Shown piece by piece: positions 1 to 5,156 of a DNA stretch of 5,156 nucleotides. The DNA lies in NCBI GenBank assembly GCA_002898995.1, contig BEIM01000291.1:1-5156 (forward strand). The letters are read 5' to 3'. Within the stretch, counting starts at the first letter, position 1. Each line of letters opens with the position of its first letter. The notes below the pieces were generated by a model. The model did no database searches, had not been told where the DNA came from, and was given only the letters and a program-made list of their open reading frames with translations. Both the position numbers and the translations under genes were made by a program. Origin of the DNA: a bacterium HR36. Its GTDB lineage: Bacteria > Planctomycetota > Planctomycetia > Gemmatales > HRBIN36.

Positions 1-428
1 GCTGGACGCAGATCGGTCAGGGCGAAATTCACAGATGCCACGTCAGTCAGACGGCGAAGCTCACCCAAGCCCGCCTGGTGCGAAGCCGCGGTGATCGCAG
101 CGCCCCAGCCAAACCGCTCTTGCCGGTGGCCGAGGAAATCTACTGTTATTCCGCCGGCCGAAAACTGGCCATGCTGGCACGCGCGGAGGTGGATATCTAC
201 GCCAGCCTCTATGATGGCTTCCACGTTTGGGACGTATGCGCCGGGCATGTTCTGGTTACGGAGGCCGGCGGAATTCTTAGTGATGCTCTGGGCGAAGCTA
301 TTGCATATCGTCAGCCGAATAAGTTGGTCCGTGGGATATTGGCCGCGAATTCCTTCCTCCACCAGCAGGCGCTGGCGCATCTCCAGCCCCGTATGCAGGT
401 GCGTTTGCGAGATAAGCACAAGAACTGA
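1..428 (+). CDS. Inositol monophosphatase/CysQ-family phosphatase, C-terminal part (5' end outside window)
   Basis: The frame is open from the left edge (first full codon at base 3), giving 141 visible residues and a TGA stop. The GTG at base 78 is internal; clear family sequence precedes it. Visible from the first full codon: WTQIGQGE (about 1-8), SQTAKLTQARLV (15-26), the family's SAGRKLAMLARAEVDIY block (about 50-66), then HVWDVCAGHVLVTEAGG (about 74-90). This last block is the second metal-binding signature of the IMPase fold; Asp77 of the WD pair would bind Mg2+. RGILAAN (110-116) is the usual C-terminal strand. The family comprises Mg2+-dependent, Li+-sensitive phosphatases acting on inositol phosphates, fructose-1,6-bisphosphate or 3'(2')-phosphoadenosine 5'-phosphate. 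The 'CAGHVLVTEAGG' wording favours a CysQ-like 3'(2'),5'-bisphosphate nucleotidase, which would be cytoplasmic and clear PAP from sulfur assimilation. Substrate is inferred, because the N-terminal half with the first metal motifs is missing. The family call is firm and the substrate is not. Confidence 0.88.
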   Translation, partial: WTQIGQGEIHRCHVSQTAKLTQARLVRSRGDRSAPAKPLLPVAEEIYCYSAGRKLAMLARAEVDIYASLYDGFHVWDVCAGHVLVTEAGGILSDALGEAIAYRQPNKLVRGILAANSFLHQQALAHLQPRMQVRLRDKHKN

Positions 429-551
429 GGCGGGAAAGTATGCCGTTGCCCTAAGGGGCTTAGCCAAACAAATTGCGCTAGTCTCGCATCGCTAGTCATA
501 CACACAAGATGGTGGCCGACAAACGGGGCCAAATAGCCGAGCCGGTTTATC

Positions 552-583
552 GGTGTCCAAAAATAAAGTGTCGCACGGACACC
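552..583. repeat. GTGTC/GACAC inverted-repeat cluster between convergent genes
   Basis: GGTGTCC (552-558) and GGACACC (577-583) form a perfect 7-bp inverted repeat with an 18-base spacer. Inside it a second GTGTC (568-572) can pair instead with GACAC (578-582) as a 5-bp stem with a 5-base loop, so two mutually exclusive hairpins are possible. The element lies between the stops of two convergent genes, where a bidirectional terminator would be expected. Neither side shows a T-run, so it is not a canonical intrinsic terminator. A relic of a transposon end or a regulator site are alternatives. The repeat is seen directly; its function is unknown. Confidence 0.45.
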
Positions 584-599
584 TAAACTATCGTCGGCC

Positions 600-1094
600 T
601 CAGGTCGGGCAGAGCAGGGCAGGGGAGCGAGAGACTGCGGGCTGTGAAGTTTGCGGCGGTGCGTGATTGGGCAAGCCGCCTCGCACTATATTAGCCGTGC
701 CGCCGTGCTGCTCCAAGATTCTCTGCAATTGGCCTTCGCTCAGCTGGCCCTGACGCCGCACCACTTGGGTTCGACCGTATCGGTCGCTGATGACCAGAGC
801 TGGCAGCTGGCCGAAATTGAAAAGGCGTGCTAAAGATTCCCCATATTCCGAATCTTCTGCATCCACGTACACTGCATGAAAGTGCTCCCGAATTAGTTGA
901 AGCATTTCTTCCGACCATTCTTTTCCCAACAGCTGTCGCCAGCCCTCCTTGCCGCGCCCGATAACCACCAGCACGGGTTTGCCATCTCGACGCGAGTTCT
1001 GGAGTGCTCGGCCGTAGTCCAGTTCCCAAGCTCCCGCGACGCTGGTGTTCGCGATAACCAGGCCTAGAATGAGCCAAGCCCGCGTAGAATCCAT
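600..1094 (-). CDS. Exported thioredoxin-fold protein lacking the CxxC motif
   Basis: This 164-residue protein has a short signal peptide: hydrophobic core about residues 7-20 (AWLILGLVIANTSVAGA), likely cleaved near 20-22. The following WELDYGRALQNSRRDGKPVLVVIGRG (23-48) is the helix-strand entry of a thioredoxin-like domain of the kind that normally leads into a WCxxC active site. Here that place reads GKEGWRQLLGKEW with no cysteine. The strand HAVYVDAED (73-81) and the cis-proline loop QLPALVISDRYGR (96-108, Pro98) are retained. The only cysteine is Cys162, in a Pro/Ser-rich tail (about 140-164) that looks disordered. It is therefore probably periplasmic and not a disulfide oxidoreductase; a binding or scaffold role is inference. 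The start is supported by AAGGAGG placed 6 bases upstream of ATG. Its neighbour on the same strand ends 450 bp upstream, so it is probably transcribed alone. The fold call is good; the role is unknown. Confidence 0.8.
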   Translation of the reverse strand: MDSTRAWLILGLVIANTSVAGAWELDYGRALQNSRRDGKPVLVVIGRGKEGWRQLLGKEWSEEMLQLIREHFHAVYVDAEDSEYGESLARLFNFGQLPALVISDRYGRTQVVRRQGQLSEGQLQRILEQHGGTANIVRGGLPNHAPPQTSQPAVSRSPALLCPT

Positions 1095-1110
1095 TTTCGA
1101 CCTCCTTCTT
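1095..1110 (-). promoter_or_regulatory. Strong Shine-Dalgarno site of the thioredoxin-like gene
   Basis: Read on the minus strand the stretch is AAGAAGGAGGTCGAAA directly before ATG. AAGGAGGT matches the 16S anti-SD nearly perfectly at a 5-6 base spacing, which fixes the start codon of this gene. It is the strongest ribosome-binding site in the window and suggests good translation. Confidence 0.8.
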
Positions 1111-1168
1111 GGAATTTCCCTCGATCTCGTCGCTGTACGCTCTAATGCGAGCTCTATTGAAAAAGTTT

Positions 1169-1182
1169 GTTGTTATGACAAC
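1169..1182. promoter_or_regulatory. Near-palindrome, possible operator of the thioredoxin-like gene
   Basis: GTTGT and ACAAC arms flank the 4-base centre TATG, giving a 14-base near-perfect palindrome in the AT-rich part of the gap, 75 bases upstream of the minus-strand thioredoxin-like start. On the minus strand a TTGTCA hexamer overlaps one arm, with an AATAGA 17 bases further on, a poor -35/-10 match. A single short palindrome has limited weight, so the operator role is inference. Confidence 0.2.
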
Positions 1183-1207
1183 GGTCCGGTAAAGGCAAGG
1201 AGAAAAT

Positions 1208-1279
1208 ATGAAAAGCCACAAATCGCACTTCCGGAGCTTCTGGGAGGTTTACGCAGCTAGCATCGTTTACACAGGATAA
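1208..1279 (+). CDS. Possible small protein, 23 residues, unrecognised
   Basis: ATG is preceded by AAGGAG (1197-1202) at a 5-base spacing, and the frame reads MKSHKSHFRSFWEVYAASIVYTG before TAA. It has a basic start and then an aromatic/hydrophobic segment (FWEVYAASIVY). After the TAA the same frame stays open for another 25 codons to a second TAA at 1355-1357, reading VKVVNAFEQPATRNG and onward. This could be a small gene with a nonsense mutation, or chance. It is divergent from the thioredoxin-like gene, 113 bp away. I recognise no family. The good ribosome-binding site is the only real support, and frames this short arise often by chance. Confidence 0.22.
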   Translation: MKSHKSHFRSFWEVYAASIVYTG

Positions 1280-1544
1280 GTAAAAGTGGTCAACGCCTTC
1301 GAGCAACCGGCGACCCGAAACGGCTCTAGTGCTCGGGAGTGGTTTTCAATTGGGTAATTCCACTTAGCAGGGTTACACGTCGTTACGGCATGTTGTTGTG
1401 GTTTGCGGAGGAACACCGGTATAGAACGCCGCATGCAAAAGTATTGAAGCCCTGCTACTTTGCAACAAGGCGAAGCTCAACCGCCATACTGGCAAGGCCG
1501 GGGCGGCTCGTTGCTAATTTGCAAGCACTCGCAGCTGATGCGCA
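1280..1544. other. Intergenic stretch without a supported gene
   Basis: It completes the 450-bp gap between the 3' end of the minus-strand GH5 gene and the 5' end of the thioredoxin-like gene. Open frames on the plus strand here have no ribosome-binding site and no protein-like composition. Only tiny inverted repeats are visible: GCCA-TAC-TGGC at 1483-1493 and TTGC/GCAA at 1511-1524. Neither is a convincing terminator for the GH5 gene. No tRNA or other structured RNA was recognised. Confidence 0.5.
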
Positions 1545-2678
1545 CTAACGCCTTGGCTTTACCCCTTTCAACCGCTGTCGGACGACTTTTTCCGCGTTTG
1601 TATCTTGAAGTGAGAAGCCAGGCCCAGCGAACACGATCCAGTCCCAGCCGTTCGATTCCATTAAGTCCAGCATATCAGCCAACCACATTTCGCGGTCGGG
1701 CGACGGGGCATTGACGATACAACCTCCTTCTCCCATGAGCACGCGCACGTGCGGAGCGCTACGTTGCCAACTGCGCACTGGATCCAGGAGCTTATCCAAA
1801 GCCTGTTTGTTCCAACGTTGTGCAGGCAACTTGCCATAATCGCCGTAACCTTCCCCTGGATATCGGACTGTTCCAGCCGCAGGCCAATCGCCTCGCGCAC
1901 CCTGGTGCGTGAACCAGTGGGGATGAAAGAAATGGAAGCTGTACCAAACCCGTTCCTCCGCTAACGGCCGCAAGTAAACGAAGTTGTTGGCTGTCCCCCA
2001 AAATGGCTCCACCAAAACTATATTCGGGCTGCCAACACGGCGGCACGCCGTCACAGTGGTCCGGGCCAACTCATTCCATATCTCCGCAATTTCCGCGACG
2101 TTGTTTTTCAGTTGGCCTTCGATCTCCGGCTCATTGAGCAAGTCGAAAATCCATTTCGGTTGCTGGCGGAACCGTTGTCCCATTTCCAGCCAACCTTCGA
2201 CAAACTCGCGTTGGCACTGTTTGTTCTGCCAAAGAGTGTTCCATCCTCCACTTGGCCAACCGCTTTCTTTAGGACGGGGGAATAAGTCGAGTACAAGCCA
2301 AATGTCCAACCCAGCCACGGCCTCCAAAAAAGTCTTGTAACCAGGTTGTTGTAATAACCTGCCCAAACGCTCAGCCAGTGTCCCGCGCCGCATCGGCTCC
2401 TGGGTCAAATCCAAGTGTATCCGCAAAACGTTTACCCCCCAATCCTCGACCAATTTTTTTACCTCCCGCCGAGCCTTCTCCGCATCCCACCACGTCTTGT
2501 CTTCGTGGTTGATATGAACGCCCCGCAACCGGTGAGGAAGTCCCTGGCTACCGTCTAACCGGCCCTGAGGGGCGACTTGTCGCCCACACGAGCCTACCAG
2601 CAGTAAAGCTGCGACATAGACGAAGGTTTGCTTGCCTACGTCACGACTCATTGCCCGCTTACGCAATTTGGTAGTCAT
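1545..2678 (-). CDS. GH5-like glycoside hydrolase (cellulase-type TIM barrel), predicted lipoprotein
   Basis: This 377-residue protein, typical length for a single-domain GH5, would hydrolyse beta-linked polysaccharide (glucan or mannan type) by a retaining mechanism. A basic start and hydrophobic stretch (VYVAALLLVGS, 20-30) end at Cys31, a lipobox-like site, so it is likely membrane-anchored at the cell surface or in the periplasm. Barrel strands can be followed: LRGVHI (51-56), WGVNVLRIHL (80-89, Arg86), DIWLVLDLF (125-133), PKWIFDLLNEP (174-184, acid/base Glu183), PNIVLVEP (218-225), VWYSFHFFHP (244-253, His249), VRVLMGEGG (311-319, nucleophile Glu317) and GWDWIVF (344-350). Two usual family residues differ: the His after strand 3 is Phe133, and the Tyr of the HxY motif is Phe251. 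Both catalytic glutamates remain, so activity is likely but specificity is unclear. No strong ribosome-binding site precedes the first ATG. Met10 (start at 2651) is a reasonable alternative giving a shorter signal peptide. No carbohydrate-binding module is present. Confidence 0.87.
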   Translation of the reverse strand: MTTKLRKRAMSRDVGKQTFVYVAALLLVGSCGRQVAPQGRLDGSQGLPHRLRGVHINHEDKTWWDAEKARREVKKLVEDWGVNVLRIHLDLTQEPMRRGTLAERLGRLLQQPGYKTFLEAVAGLDIWLVLDLFPRPKESGWPSGGWNTLWQNKQCQREFVEGWLEMGQRFRQQPKWIFDLLNEPEIEGQLKNNVAEIAEIWNELARTTVTACRRVGSPNIVLVEPFWGTANNFVYLRPLAEERVWYSFHFFHPHWFTHQGARGDWPAAGTVRYPGEGYGDYGKLPAQRWNKQALDKLLDPVRSWQRSAPHVRVLMGEGGCIVNAPSPDREMWLADMLDLMESNGWDWIVFAGPGFSLQDTNAEKVVRQRLKGVKPRR

Positions 2679-2894
2679 TGAGGCTGCCTGCTGTGGTTAT
2701 TTGAGGGCTTGGTCGCCGCCTAATAATGATGGCACCGATTTTAAGTAGGCTCATAATCCTCCGTTATCAATTGCGTTCCCCGTTTCCGAAACAAGAAGCG
2801 GGCCATGGCGGGGTGGTGCATCCCCGCAATCTTCGCGAGTTCACGCAGCCACGCGCGATGGAACAGCGGGAAGTGGCTAGGCGAGGTAGGTATC

Positions 2895-2913
2895 CGCTAA
2901 GCTGCACTTAGCG
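2895..2913. repeat. Perfect 7-bp inverted repeat with 5-base loop
   Basis: CGCTAAG and CTTAGCG flank CTGCA. The arms pair without mismatch and would form a compact hairpin in RNA of either strand. No T-run follows on either side, so it is not a classical terminator. It lies about 220 bases upstream of the GH5-like start and about 600 bases upstream of the aquaporin start. It could be an operator or part of a structured transcript; the function is unknown. Confidence 0.4.
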
Positions 2914-3505
2914 AAATCTACGCTGGTCGGCGCTGGATTTTTGCGCTGCGTGTTTTGTACGATCGGGGCACGCTGACGCCCTTCGTGTGGGAAACCAAAT
3001 ATGTATGGCCTCGAACTTGGCTTTCACACAGTGGCAGTCGCGCACACACCAGAGAAGGGAGCCTGAGCCCGCCGTGTGGCATAGAACGCGCTGGCAGAGC
3101 GTTACGGCCTCATTCGATGCGTTCACCCCCTCGAATGTGCTACACGATCGGCAATTGCCAAACCGCAATCCCGCAGAGGAAGGCCGTCGCGGCGCTGGTG
3201 AACGCCCTTGCACGTGTGCTTCACACAATCGCCGCTGCTAACGCCTATCGCTCCTGCAAGATTTGCACGGTGGCTGTCGAAATTGCGCTCCACGGCTTCG
3301 CAGAGCATTCTGGCGTAGGGCGTGCTTCCCCTGGCTTGCGATACCACAGCGGGGCAGGTTCCAAGTAACCACGATTCCCAGGAGAGTTTCGCGTTCCTGC
3401 ATTCGTCCGAAAGCTTTGGGGCTTGCCTGCAAGGGCATGATCTTTTACAAATTGTGCGTCTTTTTCTCTGAGCCGACTTCCTTTTCGACTCCAACGGAAC
3501 TTACC

Positions 3506-3510
3506 GGAGA
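3506..3510 (+). promoter_or_regulatory. Shine-Dalgarno site of the aquaporin gene
   Basis: GGAGA sits 8 bases before ATG and supports this start codon. The protein begins directly with the first membrane helix of the family, so no upstream start is needed. Confidence 0.65.
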
Positions 3511-3518
3511 GCAGCGAT

Positions 3519-4253
3519 ATGCGGAACCTTCTGGCCCCGTGTCTGGCAGAGCTGATAGGCGTCTTCTTTTTGACTTTTGTTGGCGGTGGCGCCATTTGTG
3601 TCAACGAGTTGCTTCCAGCAGAGCAAAAGATTGGTTTAATCGGTATCGCCCTGGCCCATGGGCTGGCTTTGTCCATTGGAGTAAGTGCGAGCATGAACGT
3701 GTCCGGTGGGCACCTCAACCCGGCTGTAACCATCACGATGTGGGTCTATGGCCAGATGGATACAGCTAAGACGCTGTATTACATCATCTTCCAACTATTA
3801 GGCGGCCTGCTGGCAGGAGCGCTTCTCGCTTTGGTGTTCGGCTGGTCGGAAGCGTTGACCCAGGCAGGCTTAGGTACTCCCCACGTTGCCCTGCACAACC
3901 ATTTTGCCGTGCATGGTTGGCAGGAGTACTTTATGGCAATTGCCCTTGAGATTATTCTGACTGCATTGCTGGTGGCCAGCATTTTTGGAACGGCCATAGA
4001 CCCGCGTGCTCCGAAAATTGGCGGGTTCGGCATCGGTCTAACGGTTATGGCTGACATTCTCGTGGGCGGTCCACTGACGGGCGCGGCCATGAATCCAGCT
4101 CGCGCTTTGGGTACGGGATTATGGGAGGCCGCTCTCAAACGTGGCATGGGTGCGCTTTCTGACCATTTCGTGTACTGGGTCGGCCCAATTATTGGCGCCA
4201 TATTAGCCGGCGGCATCTACATCAATTACATCCTCCCCGAGGAGAAACGCTAA
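3519..4253 (+). CDS. MIP-family channel (aquaporin), TIP/AQP8-like pore
   Basis: This 244-residue protein is complete for the family and forms an inner-membrane channel for water and small neutral solutes. Six membrane helices and two half-helices are visible. Helix 1 is about 8-27, helix 2 about 39-57, half-helix B carries SGGHLNPAVT (62-71), helix 3 is about 86-108, helix 4 about 137-158, helix 5 about 169-183, half-helix E carries GAAMNPARALG (188-198) and helix 6 is about 217-238. Both NPA boxes are intact (Asn67, Asn192). Counting from them, the aromatic/arginine filter is His47, Ile180, Ala189 and Arg195. AqpZ has Phe, His, Thr and Arg there, while plant TIPs have His-Ile-Ala/Gly-Arg or Val, and AQP8 has His-Ile-Gly-Arg. 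His132 in loop C (VHG) may match the extra filter histidine of TIP2-type ammonia channels. The ending FVYWVGPIIGAILAGGIY also resembles TIPs. Water, ammonia and peroxide transport is inference; membership of the family is certain. The gene stands alone. Confidence 0.97.
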   Translation: MRNLLAPCLAELIGVFFLTFVGGGAICVNELLPAEQKIGLIGIALAHGLALSIGVSASMNVSGGHLNPAVTITMWVYGQMDTAKTLYYIIFQLLGGLLAGALLALVFGWSEALTQAGLGTPHVALHNHFAVHGWQEYFMAIALEIILTALLVASIFGTAIDPRAPKIGGFGIGLTVMADILVGGPLTGAAMNPARALGTGLWEAALKRGMGALSDHFVYWVGPIIGAILAGGIYINYILPEEKR

Positions 4254-4330
4254 CCTTGCTGCGCGGGGATCGCGAGCCACGATTGGCCATCCCAGCAACG
4301 TCATACGGCAGCAAAAGCGTCCCGCAGCGC

Positions 4331-4360
4331 AAAAGAACTCGCAGCTGCGCAGGGTCTTTT
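4331..4360 (+). terminator. Probable intrinsic terminator downstream of the aquaporin
   Basis: A hairpin built on the 10-bp palindrome CGCAGCTGCG (4340-4349) is extended by imperfect outer pairing of AAAAGA (4331-4336) with TCTTTT (4355-4360). The U-rich end lies on the plus-strand transcript. It starts 78 bases after the aquaporin stop and lies 95 bases before the next start, as expected for ending that transcript. The stem has bulges and internal mismatches, so efficiency is uncertain. The A-rich left arm could also let it work on the minus strand. Confidence 0.4.
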
Positions 4361-4455
4361 CGAGCGGCTTTGGGCTGGCTCAGTCACTACGCTCATTTTC
4401 CTATCGCGGCCTGACTTGAGCTTACAACCCTCTTGGGGCACCTTTGTCCTGCGCC

Positions 4456-5156
4456 ATGAATCTTGACAGTTCCACCCTGACACCTCAGCGGTTGGCCGTC
4501 GAAAATGCTGTGCATGATCGGTTAATTTTCGCGCTGGTCCTGGTAACGCTCGGGCTGGCTTCGGCGTATCCTGTTGGACCAGGCAATCCGGACGCGCGGC
4601 TATACCTAGCAGCGGGACGGTTAATTGTTCAGGGTGAATATCGCTATGGCAGTGATCCGTTCACCTACGCTCCACATCAGCCTCAGGGTTGGGCGGGTTG
4701 GCAGCGCTTGTTGGGGAGTTTGGGCCTGGGGCCGAAACAGCTTGAATGGGTCAATGCTGGCTGGCTGGCCGAGGTGGTTTTTTATTTCATCTATGCTGGT
4801 AGCGGTGGGGCTGGGTTAGTTGTGTGGCGTGTGGTGATGACGCTGCTGATTGCGCTCCTTTTATGGCACACTGCTGTGAGGGTCGGAGAACAGATAGGTG
4901 AACTTGCCGGCCGCGACCGACGAGCTACTCAAGGCAAGCCTCAAGAACTTGCCGCGCAGAGTCAGCCTGCCCGGTCCTTTATTGCGTGGCTGGCTATCGC
5001 ATTACTGGCGACCGCTCTAGCCGTCTGCCTGCGCCTGTATGTTCGCCTCGACTCTTTCAGCCTGCTCTATTTAGTATGCGTGATTTTGCTACTCGCGGAA
5101 CCACCCCCGCTGTTTTCCGCCGTTCCTGTGTCGATGCATCCGATTTGCCGAAGGTG
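4456..5156 (+). CDS. Polytopic membrane protein, GT-C-like N-terminal part (3' end outside window)
   Basis: The frame is open from ATG to the right edge, showing 233 residues. Features: helix 1 about 23-40; a long external loop with NPDARLYLAAGRLI (44-57), GEYRYGSDPFTY (60-71) and QLEWVNAGWLAEVVFY (95-110); a helix about 119-138 with its lead-in; a charged stretch about 143-172; then helices about 173-193 and 200-215. An Asp-containing first loop followed by a 'DPFTY ... WVN.gWL' stretch matches the layout of large planctomycete-type membrane proteins related to GT-C/Dol-P-mannosyltransferase-like enzymes, which glycosylate from lipid-linked sugars. The match to a named family is from memory of pattern only, and the catalytic role is inference. 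A TTG twelve bases upstream is a possible start. The ATG has no clear ribosome-binding site; GGGG at 4435-4438 is rather far from it. The gene follows the aquaporin on the same strand after 202 bp and an apparent terminator, so it is probably a separate unit. Confidence 0.75.
   Translation, partial: MNLDSSTLTPQRLAVENAVHDRLIFALVLVTLGLASAYPVGPGNPDARLYLAAGRLIVQGEYRYGSDPFTYAPHQPQGWAGWQRLLGSLGLGPKQLEWVNAGWLAEVVFYFIYAGSGGAGLVVWRVVMTLLIALLLWHTAVRVGEQIGELAGRDRRATQGKPQELAAQSQPARSFIAWLAIALLATALAVCLRLYVRLDSFSLLYLVCVILLLAEPPPLFSAVPVSMHPICRR

Larger units (their letters stand above)
2679..3518. other. 840-bp gap without a convincing gene
   Basis: The gap separates the divergent starts of the GH5-like gene (minus) and the aquaporin gene (plus), so it must contain both promoters. 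Frames of up to about 137 codons exist on both strands. Their translations are rich in Arg, Cys, Ser and His, lack recognisable motifs or hydrophobic periodicity, overlap each other, and lack good ribosome-binding sites. I recognise no tRNA, SRP RNA, tmRNA, RNase P RNA or rRNA. Visible structure is a perfect inverted repeat at 2895-2913 and a 10-bp palindrome GGCAATTGCC at 3150-3159. A decayed gene or a non-coding RNA cannot be excluded by eye. Confidence 0.5.

Noticed and set aside
91..495. 134-codon plus-strand frame overlapping the phosphatase gene
   Set aside because: Out-of-frame shadow of the phosphatase coding sequence; the other frame carries clear family motifs and this one carries none.
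691..1221. 176-codon minus-strand frame over the thioredoxin-like gene
   Set aside because: Arg/Gly/Ser-rich shadow in another frame, starting upstream of the strong ribosome-binding site that serves the real gene.
1984..2340. 118-codon plus-strand frame antisense to the GH5-like gene
   Set aside because: Composition typical of an antisense shadow, with no motif and no ribosome-binding site.
3130..3160. Stretch faintly like a conserved rRNA segment (GTGCTACACG)
   Set aside because: The similarity is limited to about ten bases and no neighbouring rRNA sequence follows.
2908..3228. 106-codon minus-strand frame in the large gap
   Set aside because: Cys/Arg/Ser-rich translation without any motif; it overlaps several equally open frames, as expected of non-coding GC-rich DNA.
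2955..3368. 137-codon plus-strand frame in the large gap
   Set aside because: TTG start without a good ribosome-binding site, no recognisable motif or hydrophobic periodicity, and competing frames of similar length on the other strand.
3245..3736. 163-codon minus-strand frame overlapping the aquaporin start
   Set aside because: Part of it is antisense to the conserved first helices and NPA region of the aquaporin, which explains its openness.
3779..4216. 145-codon minus-strand frame within the aquaporin gene
   Set aside because: Pure antisense shadow; its Pro/Ala-rich translation mirrors the Gly/Ala-rich helices on the coding strand.
1..5156. CRISPR array, tRNA, transposase, toxin-antitoxin or defence operon
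   Set aside because: No spaced direct repeats, no tRNA T-loop/acceptor pairing and no related coding sequence were seen on either strand.

Overview
This is a chromosomal window of an environmental Gram-negative bacterium. The gene content resembles Planctomycetes: a secreted thioredoxin-fold protein without redox cysteines, a GH5-type lipoprotein, a plant-TIP-like aquaporin, a large polytopic membrane protein of the 'DPFTY' kind, and sparse, mostly monocistronic genes. That assignment is an inference from protein style. No rRNA, tRNA or other taxonomic marker is present.

Layout, left to right. (1) A plus-strand gene cut by the left edge encodes the C-terminal half of an inositol-monophosphatase/CysQ-type phosphatase (ends 428). 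(2) A 171-bp gap between convergent genes holds a cluster of GTGTC/GACAC words that can fold into alternative hairpins (552-583). (3) A minus-strand gene (600-1094) encodes a short exported thioredoxin-fold protein lacking CxxC. (4) A 450-bp stretch (1095-1544) holds the thioredoxin-like gene's strong ribosome-binding site, a small near-palindrome and a weakly supported small plus-strand reading frame. (5) A minus-strand gene (1545-2678) encodes a GH5-like glycoside hydrolase with a lipoprotein signal. (6) An 840-bp stretch (2679-3518) has no convincing gene; its one clear structural element is a perfect 7-bp inverted repeat. (7) A plus-strand gene (3519-4253) encodes a complete MIP-family channel, followed by a probable hairpin terminator. 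(8) A plus-strand gene starting at 4456 and running off the right edge encodes a multi-pass membrane protein that looks like the N-terminal part of a GT-C-like protein.

The genes do not form an evident pathway. Strands alternate, gaps are large and no two genes overlap or sit close together, so each is probably transcribed alone. I found no CRISPR array, insertion-sequence gene, toxin-antitoxin pair or defence system. The points most worth checking are the aquaporin pore signature, which matches ammonia/peroxide-type TIP/AQP8 channels rather than AqpZ, two substitutions at normally conserved GH5 active-site positions, and the large gene-poor gap upstream of the aquaporin.
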